Source: Spirochaetota bacterium (GTDB lineage Bacteria; Spirochaetota; UBA4802; UBA5550). Taken from it: a stretch of DNA of 56,341 nt. Below the pieces are notes generated by a model, which did no database searches, was not told where the DNA came from, and worked only from the letters and a program-made list of their open reading frames with translations. The translations under genes and the position numbers were made by a program. The stretch covers positions 1-56,341 of the forward strand of contig JAGNKX010000025.1 of the NCBI GenBank assembly GCA_017999915.1, given 5' to 3'. Positions 42,964 to 52,529 of the stretch are shown here, in pieces (position 1 is the first letter of the stretch; the number at the start of each line of letters is the position of its first letter).

Positions 42964-43326
42964 ATGAAAAAAATGTTATTGTCGGTGGTCATGCTCTTCA
43001 TGGGCGTCGCCGTTGTCATCGGCCTCCCCTCCTGCAGGAAAAACGACCAGAAAGGACTGCTGGGCATAGTGGTCCCCGTGGGCCAGGAAAAGGTGCGGAA
43101 AAACGCGCCCTATGTCATTACCGGCGTCTACGAGGATAGTCCGGCCTTCCGGGCAGGACTGCGCCCGGATGACCGCATCGTGCAGATCAACGGGGCGGAA
43201 TTGGAAGGCCTGGAATACGATCATATTTACAATAGCATGCTCCGCGGCCCCTCGGGCACAAAGGTCACCATCGTCGTTGAGAGGAAGGGAGAGACGATGG
43301 TCTTTGACGTGGTGCGGGGGGAGTGA
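42964..43326 (+). CDS. PDZ-domain lipoprotein
   Basis: A 120-residue exported protein with a lipoprotein signal ending LPSC (about Cys24) and a single PDZ domain: KGLLGIVVPVGQEK, VYEDSPAFRAGLRPDDRIVQINGAELEGLEYDHI, RGPSGTKVTIVVERKGETMVFDVV. PDZ domains bind exposed C-termini; alone and membrane-tethered it could recruit partners to the periplasmic face of the cyclase downstream. ATG at 42964 has GGAAGG upstream. Confidence 0.85.
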   Translation: MKKMLLSVVMLFMGVAVVIGLPSCRKNDQKGLLGIVVPVGQEKVRKNAPYVITGVYEDSPAFRAGLRPDDRIVQINGAELEGLEYDHIYNSMLRGPSGTKVTIVVERKGETMVFDVVRGE

Positions 43327-43329
43327 CCG

Positions 43330-43425
43330 GTGGCCAGGAAGATATTCTTCGTCGTCGTCCTTTCCTTCTCCGCGATCTTTTCACTGTTTATTTTGCTGGA
43401 TATCCTGTACTGGCTCTTCAACTGA
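43330..43425 (+). CDS. 31-residue single-helix membrane peptide
   Basis: GTG-started frame MARKIFFVVVLSFSAIFSLFILLDILYWLFN, almost entirely one hydrophobic helix. GGGGGAG lies six bases upstream, the best binding site in this operon, and the start follows the PDZ gene by three bases. No homologue is recognised. Position and shape suggest a small regulatory subunit of the adjacent membrane cyclase, as many bacterial microproteins tune membrane enzymes (inference). Confidence 0.6.
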   Translation: MARKIFFVVVLSFSAIFSLFILLDILYWLFN

Positions 43426-43494
43426 TTTCAACGTGTTCACTGCCTGTGCCCCTGCGCCACGGAGTTTGCAATCGACAAGGATAGAAACCGCCTT

Positions 43495-45378
43495 ATGGAC
43501 AACGATGCCGATACCTTCGCCGGGTTTAAAGAGTTATTCTCTGATTTAAAGATCCGCACCAAGCTGATATCGATAATTTCGCTGATACTTATCGTCTCCC
43601 TTGCCGGGATGATACTTCTTGCCACCTACTTTTTCAAATCAGACAACGAGATACGGGCCAACGAGCTCAATCACAAGATCGCCGATATTACGTCGCAGAA
43701 AATGCAGAATGACTGCGCCGCCCTGGTTGAAAAACTCAACCTCATGGGAAACACCATGATCCAGCAGATACCGCAGAAGGCCCTTTTCACCGACCTTTTT
43801 TTCGCCAATGACCGTAACATGATCTACGTCGGCATCGGCACGCGTGCGGGTGGCGGCATCCGCTTCGAAAGGTCCGTCAACAGCAGGGCTTTTTTCGATG
43901 AGAACCGCCTGACCCTCCAGGCCGTGGACGCCATCAGCGAAACCTATGCCCCGGCGTTTCTCGGCGCCTTCGGCGGCGAGGCCGTCATACAGAACGTTTC
44001 CAAGAGCTTCAATACCCCGGCACTGGCCATGGCCCTGCCGTTCCAGAAGAACGCCGACGGCTCCGTGGCGTCCATCCTGGTCTGCTACCTGAAGCTTGAC
44101 CGGTTCCTCCAGGCCTTCAGGACCAGGGACATCTTCGAGACCTTCATGGTGAGCGCCAGGGGAGACGTCATCGCCCATCCCGACAGCAGGATCGTCCTCT
44201 CACACGGAAATTTCATCAGGCTGCCCATCGTCGAGGAGATGCTGAAGAGCAGGCTCGACAACGGCCAGAAGCGCTACCGCGACGACGACGGGGAGTACCG
44301 CCTGGGCTCCTTCAAGAAGATCGGTTTCGGCGGACTCGGCGTCATCGCCACCGTGAGCGAGGAGAAGGCCTTCAGGGCGGTCTATCAGATCCAGCGCCGC
44401 AATATACTGATCATGATCATCGTCCTCAACCTCGGCATCCTCATCGTCTACTTTTTCAGCAAGACCCTGACCACGCCCATTACCCGACTCGTCGGGGCCA
44501 CCAAGGAGATCGAGAAGGGAAATTTCAGGGTTGACATCGTGCCGACGTCGGGCGACGAGATAGGGGAGCTGACACGGTCCTTTGTGTCCATGGGGCGCGG
44601 CCTCGAGGAGCGCGAAACGCTGAAGGAGACCTTCGGAAAGTTCGTCAGCAAGGACATCGCTGAGCTGGTGCTGAGCGGCAAGGTCAAGCTCGGCGGGGAG
44701 CGCAAGACCGCGACCGTATTCTTCTCGGACATCCGCGAATTCACCTCCATCTCCGAGAAGCTCGAGCCGGAAGAGGTGGTCGAGTTCCTGAACCAGTACA
44801 TGACCAGGATGGTCAATTGCGTCGAGGTCACCAACGGCGTGGTGGACAAGTTTATCGGCGACGCCATCATGGCCGTGTGGGGGGCCCCGGTTTCCTACGG
44901 GAACGACGTGGAGAACGCCATCAACGGCGCCCTCATGATGCGCAACGAGCTGATGGGCTTCAACAAGGGGCGCGGCGGCCCCAAGAAGCCGGTCATACGG
45001 ATCGGCTGCGGCATCAACACCGGGCCGGTCCTCGCGGGCCAGATCGGCTCGGAGGAGCGGATGGAGTACACGGTCATCGGGGACACGGTCAACCTGGCCT
45101 CCCGCATCGAGCAGCTGAACAAGCCCTTCGGCACGGACATCCTCATATCGCAGGAGACCTGCGCCCAGATACGGCACAAGTTCCTCGTCGAGCCGATGCA
45201 GAAAATACGCGTCAAGGGAAAGGCCGAGCCCCAGCAGATCTACGCGGTCCTCGGCAGGAGGGACGATCCCGAAGCGCCGAAAAACATCGACGGGCTGCGG
45301 CGCCTCCTCGGCATCGACATGAAGGGGAAGCCGGAGTCTCCCCCGGCCGATGAAGTGAAGTATGAAATACTCAAGTAA
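43495..45378 (+). CDS. Membrane class III adenylate/guanylate cyclase with HAMP
   Basis: A 627-residue membrane receptor enzyme. TM1 (about 24-47), a periplasmic sensor region of ~250 residues resembling Cache-type domains, TM2 (about 302-323), HAMP (about 323-378) and a class III cyclase domain (about 395-575). FSDIREFTS and GDAIMAVWGAP carry the two metal-binding aspartates, and RIGCGINTGPVLAGQIGS and VIGDTVNLASRIEQLNK complete the active site, so cAMP or cGMP synthesis is expected. The C-terminus (about 576-627) is a short unknown tail. The 1218-residue FecR-type gene overlaps its end by 17 bases. Confidence 0.93.
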   Translation: MDNDADTFAGFKELFSDLKIRTKLISIISLILIVSLAGMILLATYFFKSDNEIRANELNHKIADITSQKMQNDCAALVEKLNLMGNTMIQQIPQKALFTDLFFANDRNMIYVGIGTRAGGGIRFERSVNSRAFFDENRLTLQAVDAISETYAPAFLGAFGGEAVIQNVSKSFNTPALAMALPFQKNADGSVASILVCYLKLDRFLQAFRTRDIFETFMVSARGDVIAHPDSRIVLSHGNFIRLPIVEEMLKSRLDNGQKRYRDDDGEYRLGSFKKIGFGGLGVIATVSEEKAFRAVYQIQRRNILIMIIVLNLGILIVYFFSKTLTTPITRLVGATKEIEKGNFRVDIVPTSGDEIGELTRSFVSMGRGLEERETLKETFGKFVSKDIAELVLSGKVKLGGERKTATVFFSDIREFTSISEKLEPEEVVEFLNQYMTRMVNCVEVTNGVVDKFIGDAIMAVWGAPVSYGNDVENAINGALMMRNELMGFNKGRGGPKKPVIRIGCGINTGPVLAGQIGSEERMEYTVIGDTVNLASRIEQLNKPFGTDILISQETCAQIRHKFLVEPMQKIRVKGKAEPQQIYAVLGRRDDPEAPKNIDGLRRLLGIDMKGKPESPPADEVKYEILK

Positions 45379-48300
45379 CATCAGGGCCGATCTGATCGCG
45401 GTCGGCGCCAGCGTCCTGATCATCGCCGGGTGCTCGGCGCTGCTCTACGCGGATTACGCGCGGAAGGTGGACGCGGGCGGCGCGAAGCGGATCGGCACCC
45501 TAACCTACAAGCAAGAGGTCGTCCAGCGCAAGTACGGCTCCCAGGTCATATGGGAGGATCTCGCCCGGAACGTTGCCGTCTACGACAACGACTCGATACG
45601 GACGGCGGAGCTCTCGGAGGCCGTCGTCAGGCTCAATGACGGTACCACGATCGCCATCGACGAGAACAGCCTGATACTCCTGGCGATGAGCGGGGAGGGC
45701 GTGAATATCGACTTTTCCCACGGATCGATAGCGGCCAATCGAGAGGCGGCCGGCGATGAGGCCGCCTCAAAAATAAGCATCACGTCAAAGGACGCCGTTG
45801 TTTCCATGAACAGCGGCGGCGTCAGGCTGTCCGGGTCCGGGGAAAAGGGATTGGATGTGACGGTCACCGAGGGGAGCGCCGCGGTCAGATCCGGCAGCGA
45901 AGAAAAAACAATCAAAAAGGATGAGCGGGCCACTGTTACCAAGGATGCCGGGACGAAGGTAGTCAAGCTGAATCTCAAGATCCTGTCGCCGGCCCATAAC
46001 GGCATCATCGTGACCGCCGCCCCGATAGCGCCGGTCACGTTCACCTGGGCTGACGCGCGGGGCTATGACGGGGGGATCGTCCTGGAGATCGCGCGGGACA
46101 GCGGTTTTTCCAGGGGCGCCGTTGCCAGGGCCGCAGCCGGGAACAGCCTGACGGAAAGACTCGGCGAGGGGAGCTTTTACTGGCGGATCCGGGGGCGAAA
46201 CGCCGCAATCGGCGCCGAGGAATACAGCGAAGTAAGGAAGATCGGCATCCTTCGCGACATGCCAACGGGGCTTCTGTATCCCGCGCATAACGAAGTCATA
46301 TCATACAGCGTAAAGCCTCCCATCATCAACTTCCGGTGGCGGGAAAACAGGGTGGCGACCGATTACACGGTGGAGATATCCCGGAGCCCGGCCTTTTCCG
46401 CCATCGAGCGGTCCCTCCCGACGACGCTCCTGGATATCTCGGTGGACGGCCTCGGGGCCGGGACCTATTACTGGCGTGTCAGGTCGAATAACAGCGGCAT
46501 CGTGTCTTATAAAGGGGTGAGCGCGGTCTCATCATTCAAAATCGAACGCATGGCGGCGTTGACCGCCCCTGTCCTCATAGCGCCTCCCGATGGCAGGCGA
46601 TTGAGCTCATCCATGACCGGCAAGGCCGGGAAAGTCCTTTTCAGCTGGAGTGCCGACAGCCAGGTCGGCCTGTATGATTTCATGGTGGGTACCGACAGGG
46701 AATTCCGGAACATCGTAATACGGGAAAAAGTGAAGGGGAACGTGTTCGCCCTTCGCGGACGCCTGGAGCCGAAGCGGTATTACTGGCGGGTCGCAACCGA
46801 TGCCGAAACCGGCGGGCTTTTTTCCGCCACCAATGCTCTCCTGGTGGTGCCCGGGGGCACGGTGATCCCCGGCCTACCCAGGGTCATCCGCGCCGGCGGC
46901 TCCGGAGGTGAAGAGAAACGCGCGGATATACGGTTCCCCTGCGCGGCAAAGGATTTCACGGGGGTCAGGACAATCGAGCTGGCCCGGGACAGGGGATTCC
47001 TTGACGGCGCCGGATCGGTGGCCACCTCGGAAAATTTTGCGGTCATGGAGGGCGTTGCGGCAGGCGCGTACTTCTGGCGGGTGCGCCTCTTTGACGAAGA
47101 ACGCAGTCAGATCGGGGAAGGGGAGACGCGCAGTATCTTCGTGAATGTAAACGGCCAAATCGTCGGATCCGCCGAAGAGATCGCGCCGGCGCCGGGTGTG
47201 CCCGCCGTCACCGGAGAGGAAGCGGCGCCGGTTGAAGGGACGGCGGAGGCGCCGGGGCGGAAACAGGCCGGGATGCGGGAAGATCTTCCTGAGAAAAAAC
47301 CCATGGAGGAAGCTGTAAATATAAAACAGGCTGACCAGGGGCGGACGCGCGGTGAAGAGCTGGCCAGGAAGAGACAGGCGGCGCTGGAAAAGAGAAGAAA
47401 GGAAGCCCTTGCCGGGAAGCGGGGGGATGATCAGGCACGGAAAAAGCGCGAGGAGATGGCCGCGAAAAGAGGGGAAGATATAGCCCGGAAACGGCGGGAG
47501 TACCTGGCGAAGAACAATCAGGATAAACCGGCGGTGAAAAAGCGCGAGGATGCGGCTCAGCATCAGCGCGAAGACCTGGCGAAGAAGAAGCGGGAAGAAC
47601 TGGCGCAGAAGAAACGCGATGACGCGGCCCGCCGCCGGCGTGAGGAGCTCCCGAAGAAGAAACAGGATGAGGTCGCCCGTACGAAGCAGGAGACGCCGGG
47701 GAAGAAAAAGCGGGATGAGCCGGCAGTAATAAAGCGCGAGGACATGGCCCGGCGACGGCAGGAGGAGCCGGCGAAGAAAAAACAGGAAGGGCCGTCAAAA
47801 AAAGAGACCCCCGGGCAAGAGAAGCCCTCGCTGGCCATTACCTCGGGGACGCTGGGAAGCGCCATCTATGTCAATTCAAAGCTGGTCGGCTACGGCACGG
47901 CTCGGTTGAATCCCGTTCCCGGCAAGAAGCTCGTCATCACCATCGTGGCGGACGGATATGGCGAATACAAGCAGTCACTGACCATGGGGAGCGGAGAAAA
48001 GAAAAATATCAACGCCCGCCTTGTCCCGGGCGCGGCGGATTTCAAGGAGAAGCGCCCGGGGAGGAAGCTGCGCTGGAGGACCAATCTCGCGTCAACGGTC
48101 ATGTCGCGGCCGGTGCACCGGGGCAACATGATCGTCGCGACCACCAGGAACGGCTATCTGCTGGGGATGAACCTGAACGGCGGGCAGCTCTGGCGCACTG
48201 CCCTGGGGAGCGTTGCCCGGTCGACCCCGGCGGCGGATGATTCGGCGGTATACGTCGTCACCGTGAACGGGTTCCTCTTTTCCATCGCCCTGAAGAGCGG

Positions 48301-49018
48301 CGCCGTCAATTGGAAGAAGAAGATCGAAGGGCCCCTCCTGTACGGCTCCGAGCCGGTGGTTGACGGGGGGAGGGTCTTTATCGCCACGAGCTATGGCGTG
48401 GTCCAGGCCTTTTCCCGGGGCGGCGGCGAGCTGTGGCGCCGGAACCTGGAGGAAGGCGTTTTCAGCTCCATGACCTGCGACGGCGGCGTCCTGTACGTGG
48501 GAACGGCGCGATCGAACATATACGCCATCAACGCAGGCGACGGCAGCGTCAGGTGGACCTTCGCCACGGACGGCAGGATATTCTCCGCGTCTCCCAGGGC
48601 GCACCGTGGCGTCCTCTATGCCGGGTGCGACAGCGGCGCCTTCTACGCCATCAACCGCGACGGCTCCCTCAGGTGGGAATTCAGGGCGAAAAAGGGGATC
48701 CTGTCGGCCCCGGCCCTGGCCGGCGATACGGTCTGCTTCGGCTCCGAAGACGGCACGATCTATGCCCTTGGGGCGGATGATGGCGGAAAGCTGTGGGAAT
48801 TCAGCACCAGGGGCCCCATCATCTCCGGGCCCGATGTTTCCCGCGACAGCATTCTCGTGCCCTGCGGCAACGCCGTATTTTCAATCGACGTGAAAACCGG
48901 GGAGCTGAACTGGCGGGAAGGATTCCCCTCCGGCGTTAATACGCCCGTCACCGTGGTGGGAGATACCGCCTTCGTGGGACTCAACAACGGGGACTTCATC
49001 TCGATCGCTTCGTTTTAA
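45362..49018 (+). CDS. FecR - FN3-like - PEGA - PQQ-propeller envelope protein
   Basis: A 1218-residue exported protein. The N-terminus carries a membrane or lipoprotein segment (VLIIAGCSALL). Then come a FecR-type domain (about 35-205), four FN3-like repeats each closing with an aromatic YWRV/YWRI (about 205-600), a low-complexity stalk of K/R/E repeats (about 660-820), a PEGA domain (about 822-895) and a PQQ-type eight-blade propeller (about 900-1218) with repeated LYVG and GSVRW motifs. Such proteins are surface scaffolds; the overlap with the cyclase gene suggests a shared signalling function. Start overlaps the cyclase stop and has GAAGTGAAG upstream. Confidence 0.88.
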   Translation: MKYSSNIRADLIAVGASVLIIAGCSALLYADYARKVDAGGAKRIGTLTYKQEVVQRKYGSQVIWEDLARNVAVYDNDSIRTAELSEAVVRLNDGTTIAIDENSLILLAMSGEGVNIDFSHGSIAANREAAGDEAASKISITSKDAVVSMNSGGVRLSGSGEKGLDVTVTEGSAAVRSGSEEKTIKKDERATVTKDAGTKVVKLNLKILSPAHNGIIVTAAPIAPVTFTWADARGYDGGIVLEIARDSGFSRGAVARAAAGNSLTERLGEGSFYWRIRGRNAAIGAEEYSEVRKIGILRDMPTGLLYPAHNEVISYSVKPPIINFRWRENRVATDYTVEISRSPAFSAIERSLPTTLLDISVDGLGAGTYYWRVRSNNSGIVSYKGVSAVSSFKIERMAALTAPVLIAPPDGRRLSSSMTGKAGKVLFSWSADSQVGLYDFMVGTDREFRNIVIREKVKGNVFALRGRLEPKRYYWRVATDAETGGLFSATNALLVVPGGTVIPGLPRVIRAGGSGGEEKRADIRFPCAAKDFTGVRTIELARDRGFLDGAGSVATSENFAVMEGVAAGAYFWRVRLFDEERSQIGEGETRSIFVNVNGQIVGSAEEIAPAPGVPAVTGEEAAPVEGTAEAPGRKQAGMREDLPEKKPMEEAVNIKQADQGRTRGEELARKRQAALEKRRKEALAGKRGDDQARKKREEMAAKRGEDIARKRREYLAKNNQDKPAVKKREDAAQHQREDLAKKKREELAQKKRDDAARRRREELPKKKQDEVARTKQETPGKKKRDEPAVIKREDMARRRQEEPAKKKQEGPSKKETPGQEKPSLAITSGTLGSAIYVNSKLVGYGTARLNPVPGKKLVITIVADGYGEYKQSLTMGSGEKKNINARLVPGAADFKEKRPGRKLRWRTNLASTVMSRPVHRGNMIVATTRNGYLLGMNLNGGQLWRTALGSVARSTPAADDSAVYVVTVNGFLFSIALKSGAVNWKKKIEGPLLYGSEPVVDGGRVFIATSYGVVQAFSRGGGELWRRNLEEGVFSSMTCDGGVLYVGTARSNIYAINAGDGSVRWTFATDGRIFSASPRAHRGVLYAGCDSGAFYAINRDGSLRWEFRAKKGILSAPALAGDTVCFGSEDGTIYALGADDGGKLWEFSTRGPIISGPDVSRDSILVPCGNAVFSIDVKTGELNWREGFPSGVNTPVTVVGDTAFVGLNNGDFISIASF

Positions 49019-49046
49019 ATACAGTCCGGCCGCGATACGATCCCAC

Positions 49047-49628
49047 CTAATAGAATTTTTCCTTGACGTTGTACTCCCACAGCTCGACGAGCTTGTCGAA
49101 TTCCTTGTCGTGGGGCTGGTCCCTGTAGGTCATGTTCCGGCGTTTTATCAGGTAGGCGACGGTGGAGTCTTCCAGCAGGAAGGGCTCCTTGAGCTGGTTC
49201 AGCTTGATGATGAGGTAATTCAGGTTATACGTCTGAAAATCCCCGATAAGCTTCGAGGCCACGGTGGGCTCGTACTTCATCAGGAGCTCCGTGAAATAGA
49301 GGGCCATCCGCCAGGAGTCGGTGCTGCCGGCCACCCCGGACTTGAAGTGCATGGACAGCTTTTCGAAAAGGTCCATGTTCTGGTAATAGGAGTCGTATAT
49401 CGCCTTGATCAGCTCGGGGAACTCGTTCTGAACCTCCATCAGGTCGATGGGCTCGTCCTTGGTTGTGAAGTGCTCGAAGATTTCCCTGCTTTTATCCGTT
49501 GTGGGGATCACGGGGATCAGCTCCACAAAAAGGTCCTTGATGACAGTGCGGACTTTGCCCGCCTTTTTCAGGTATACCTCGATCTCGACGGGCTCCACAT
49601 AGTAGTGCTTGTTTTTGTCGACTATCAT
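49047..49628 (-). CDS. Hypothetical protein overlapping the LysM gene
   Basis: A 193-residue soluble protein with no recognised family. It starts VDKNKHYYVEPVEIEVYLKKAGKVRTVIKDLFVELIP and contains a helical middle (VGFPELIKAIYDSYYQNMDLFEKL-type segment). Its ATG overlaps the end of the upstream LysM gene by four bases (ATGA), so it is translated from the same transcript and probably acts with it. Confidence 0.72.
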   Translation of the reverse strand: MIVDKNKHYYVEPVEIEVYLKKAGKVRTVIKDLFVELIPVIPTTDKSREIFEHFTTKDEPIDLMEVQNEFPELIKAIYDSYYQNMDLFEKLSMHFKSGVAGSTDSWRMALYFTELLMKYEPTVASKLIGDFQTYNLNYLIIKLNQLKEPFLLEDSTVAYLIKRRNMTYRDQPHDKEFDKLVELWEYNVKEKFY

Positions 49629-52168
49629 CGCGCCGGCACCTGGCGCGCGGCCGATGACAGCGATTCTTCGGCCTTTTTCAGGGCCTCACGCTGTTCCTTT
49701 GAATATGCGAACTGCTTCATCTGCCCGATAAGACGGGCCTTGTTCTTCGCGTCGGCGGCATTATACTGCTGCGAAAGCTCGTTGAACCTGATCGTGGATT
49801 CAATGAGCTTGTTCTTGGAAAGGTTCCAGAGGGTGTCCCCCCTGCTCACTACCACGGGCTGGCTGTCCAGCATGATGAACACGTTTTCCGGGTATATCCA
49901 GTCAGGGTTTCGCTCCCTCAGGGTCGTTTCGGCGATTTTATGATAGCCGTTTCTCACGGCAACCTCGTTGGCGTAATGGTATATATCGTTGTCCCTGATC
50001 TTTATGTTCAGCTGGAGCCCGAGCTGACGGTACCGCGTATCGATATCTCGGCTCTCGATCACGGGCCCCTTGGCCTTGATGGTGACGACTCGTTTTTTTG
50101 CGCGGGCGGATCCGTCAGTTCCCTCCGTCGCCGGATGGCGCAGTAAAAGGACCGCGGCCGCAATGAGAAGGATAAGGCCGAGGGGCAGCGCGATTTTCAC
50201 GGCAGCCGGAAGGTTTTTTATTTTTTTGATTATGGAAGACGCCATGGCGGGGGCTGATGTTCCCGCGCCTTCCATCCCCTTGTCGGCCGCGGCGTCGGCG
50301 TCAAGCCGGGATCCGGCCGCTCCGCTCCGCGGTCCCTTTACGGCGGCGGCGGCGCCGGTCCCGGTATCATCTTCGTCCGATGACAATACGGCCGATGAGG
50401 CGATGGATCGCGACCAGGCGTTATCAAGGCTCAGCGATTCGTCGCGGTACTGGCTCTTGCGCTCGCCGATGGCGTCTTTGAGCTTGCCGATCTCCGGCAT
50501 GTTCTTTTCATGGTAGCGCTCCGATCGCGTATATATGTCGATCAGGCACCGGAGACGCTCGCGGTCCGCGATGATCCGGTCATAATACTCCCCCATGCCG
50601 GGGTTGCCGGGCCGTACGGAAGAGTCGCCGTCCGGGCCGATGGTGTCGAAGAGCCGAAGGCCGGCATCGGCCTTAGAATCAATAACGAAGGGAAAGACGG
50701 CGCCGTTGAACAGGGCCAGGACCACGCTGTGCCGTGACGGATCCTGGACAGCGGAGGACCGGCCCACGGCAAGGGAGAGGGTCCCGGCAATGCCCCTGAG
50801 CTGTGATGAAAGCTTGCGGTCGCCGGTATTGTACAGGTGTACCCGCACGAGTGAAAGCAGGTTGAAGAGCTCCCGCCTCCGTTCCGGGGTCATGGCTTCG
50901 GCTGAGGGGGAGCCCGTTTCCGACGCCAGCTCTTCCGGCGAACCGGTGATCCGGGCAATGATGTCGTCGCCGAGACCCGACAAGCGGGTGAGATCCTCGA
51001 TGCCGGTGAAGGCCCTGAACTCGTACTGGATTCCCCGGGAGAGGACGATCTTGTCTTCGCCGCCGAGTCTGGAGATATGCTTGTTGCCGTCGTCGATAAT
51101 AACTACGGGAATGTCCGTCGACCTGAGGAGCATCACAATGTCCTCATAGGCCGTGTAGGAGATGATGAAGAGATCGGGCTTTTCTTTGATGATGTCGCGA
51201 ACTCCGGCCGAACCCTTGATGTAGGCGGCGGTGAGGTCTTTTCCGCCGGACCCGCCGCCGGAGAAGGTTATTTTCATGTTAAAGGTGCCGGGATAATTCC
51301 GGAACTCGATCCCCGTGTCGCCCCGGTACGCGAGGCCGCTGAAATCGTCCTTCCTGATGACGGCGTGGGAAAAGAGACGCTTCACCAGATCGATATCGGT
51401 GCTGTTGGCGAAGATGGTTATCTTTCTCCCCGTGTTGTTCAGCCACTTGAAAAGCTTCGAAATGTTGGTCAGGTTGAGTGACGGATGGAGGATCGCCTGC
51501 ACCTTGCCCGGATCGATGCCGAGAAGCGAAAAAGGCCCCAGGTAGTCGGCCGGGAAAAGGTAGGAATAGAAATGGCCGCTGTTGTAAAAGAAGGGATTAT
51601 GGCCTATCACGGCGAGACCCGAGCCGTTGTAGCGCGCGGTGCCCCGGTTGCTTTCCGAAAGGAGGTCATGGAATTTCTGCCAGCTTATGGGCTTTTCTAT
51701 GATCTTGTTCAGGTCGAAGATGATGTTCTTGTTCAGGAGCACCTTGAAGTTGCCGTCCCGGTAGAAGACGCCGATGAACTGGTCCTTGTGGGAAATATTT
51801 TTCTCCTTTGAGAGCTCCGGCAGGTCCTTCTCGATATCGACCACGGAGGCGTTGGTAAGATCAAGGCCGAAAATCTTCTGGTAGTCGAGGTATTTCCGCA
51901 CCACGGCCTTGCTGCCGATATAGCGGTTTTCCGGGAGGTGGCGCACGTCGATGTTGAACTGCTCATGGGCCGGGTTGCCGATAAGGCTGTCGGTGATAAT
52001 GATATTCTCGATCAGTGGGATCAGCTCAACGGGCATATCGTTCCAGTTGCCGATGCGGATGAACGGCTTAATGTCATCCGTTGTTTCCCCGGTAAAAATT
52101 ATATAGCATTCAGGATCGACGATAAAGAGCCTGTCGCTGTCAGATTTGATTATGTCTTTGATCTCCAT
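49625..52168 (-). CDS. Membrane protein with LysM domain
   Basis: An 847-residue protein. The long N-terminal part (about 1-380) is cytoplasmic and not recognised, though some segments resemble metallo-beta-lactamase strands without the metal ligands. A proline/alanine-rich linker and a single membrane helix (about 656-675, ALPLGLILLIAAAVLLL) follow, and the C-terminus is a LysM-like region (VVVSRGDTLWNLSKNKLIESTIRFNELSQQY) that should bind peptidoglycan outside. ATG at 52168 is preferred over 52183. The small gene behind it is co-transcribed. Confidence 0.75.
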   Translation of the reverse strand: MEIKDIIKSDSDRLFIVDPECYIIFTGETTDDIKPFIRIGNWNDMPVELIPLIENIIITDSLIGNPAHEQFNIDVRHLPENRYIGSKAVVRKYLDYQKIFGLDLTNASVVDIEKDLPELSKEKNISHKDQFIGVFYRDGNFKVLLNKNIIFDLNKIIEKPISWQKFHDLLSESNRGTARYNGSGLAVIGHNPFFYNSGHFYSYLFPADYLGPFSLLGIDPGKVQAILHPSLNLTNISKLFKWLNNTGRKITIFANSTDIDLVKRLFSHAVIRKDDFSGLAYRGDTGIEFRNYPGTFNMKITFSGGGSGGKDLTAAYIKGSAGVRDIIKEKPDLFIISYTAYEDIVMLLRSTDIPVVIIDDGNKHISRLGGEDKIVLSRGIQYEFRAFTGIEDLTRLSGLGDDIIARITGSPEELASETGSPSAEAMTPERRRELFNLLSLVRVHLYNTGDRKLSSQLRGIAGTLSLAVGRSSAVQDPSRHSVVLALFNGAVFPFVIDSKADAGLRLFDTIGPDGDSSVRPGNPGMGEYYDRIIADRERLRCLIDIYTRSERYHEKNMPEIGKLKDAIGERKSQYRDESLSLDNAWSRSIASSAVLSSDEDDTGTGAAAAVKGPRSGAAGSRLDADAAADKGMEGAGTSAPAMASSIIKKIKNLPAAVKIALPLGLILLIAAAVLLLRHPATEGTDGSARAKKRVVTIKAKGPVIESRDIDTRYRQLGLQLNIKIRDNDIYHYANEVAVRNGYHKIAETTLRERNPDWIYPENVFIMLDSQPVVVSRGDTLWNLSKNKLIESTIRFNELSQQYNAADAKNKARLIGQMKQFAYSKEQREALKKAEESLSSAARQVPAR

Positions 52169-52529
52169 ATCCACCCAAACCATATAGAGGGTTTGATAAC
52201 CGCCCTGTTGTTACGCTTTTTTGATTATTTTTAACAAAAAACACATTTATAATGATTAGGAAAGGTTGGCAATTACATTTTGCTCTGACTCGTTGGGGGC
52301 TCTGACCCTGTGTGTATCCGCCGCCTGCCCCATATTTTTTTATACAAATAAATATAATTGCATAATATTTTTTAGTAAAATGGCGATCATAAAAGGGGGA
52401 TACCTTGACAGGGGTCCCGGCTGTATAGTACTTTACAATTATTCGGAGAATGTGCCGCATCTCCTTGCCCTTTAAAGCGGAAGATGTACGAATGCACCGA
52501 AAACTATCAAGCATAGTAATTATTTTAAA
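52169..52529. other. Intergenic stretch between divergent genes
   Basis: No gene seen. It should hold the promoters of the LysM gene (leftward) and the BNR-repeat gene (rightward); the latter start lacks a clear ribosome binding site. Confidence 0.4.

Noticed and set aside
44200-45423. 407-residue minus-strand open frame across the cyclase
   Set aside because: Antisense shadow of a cyclase with intact catalytic motifs; typical of GC-rich genes with strong third-position bias.
49625-52168. Metallo-beta-lactamase activity of the LysM protein
   Set aside because: Some strands look similar but the HxHxDH metal motif is absent, so I do not claim the fold or activity.
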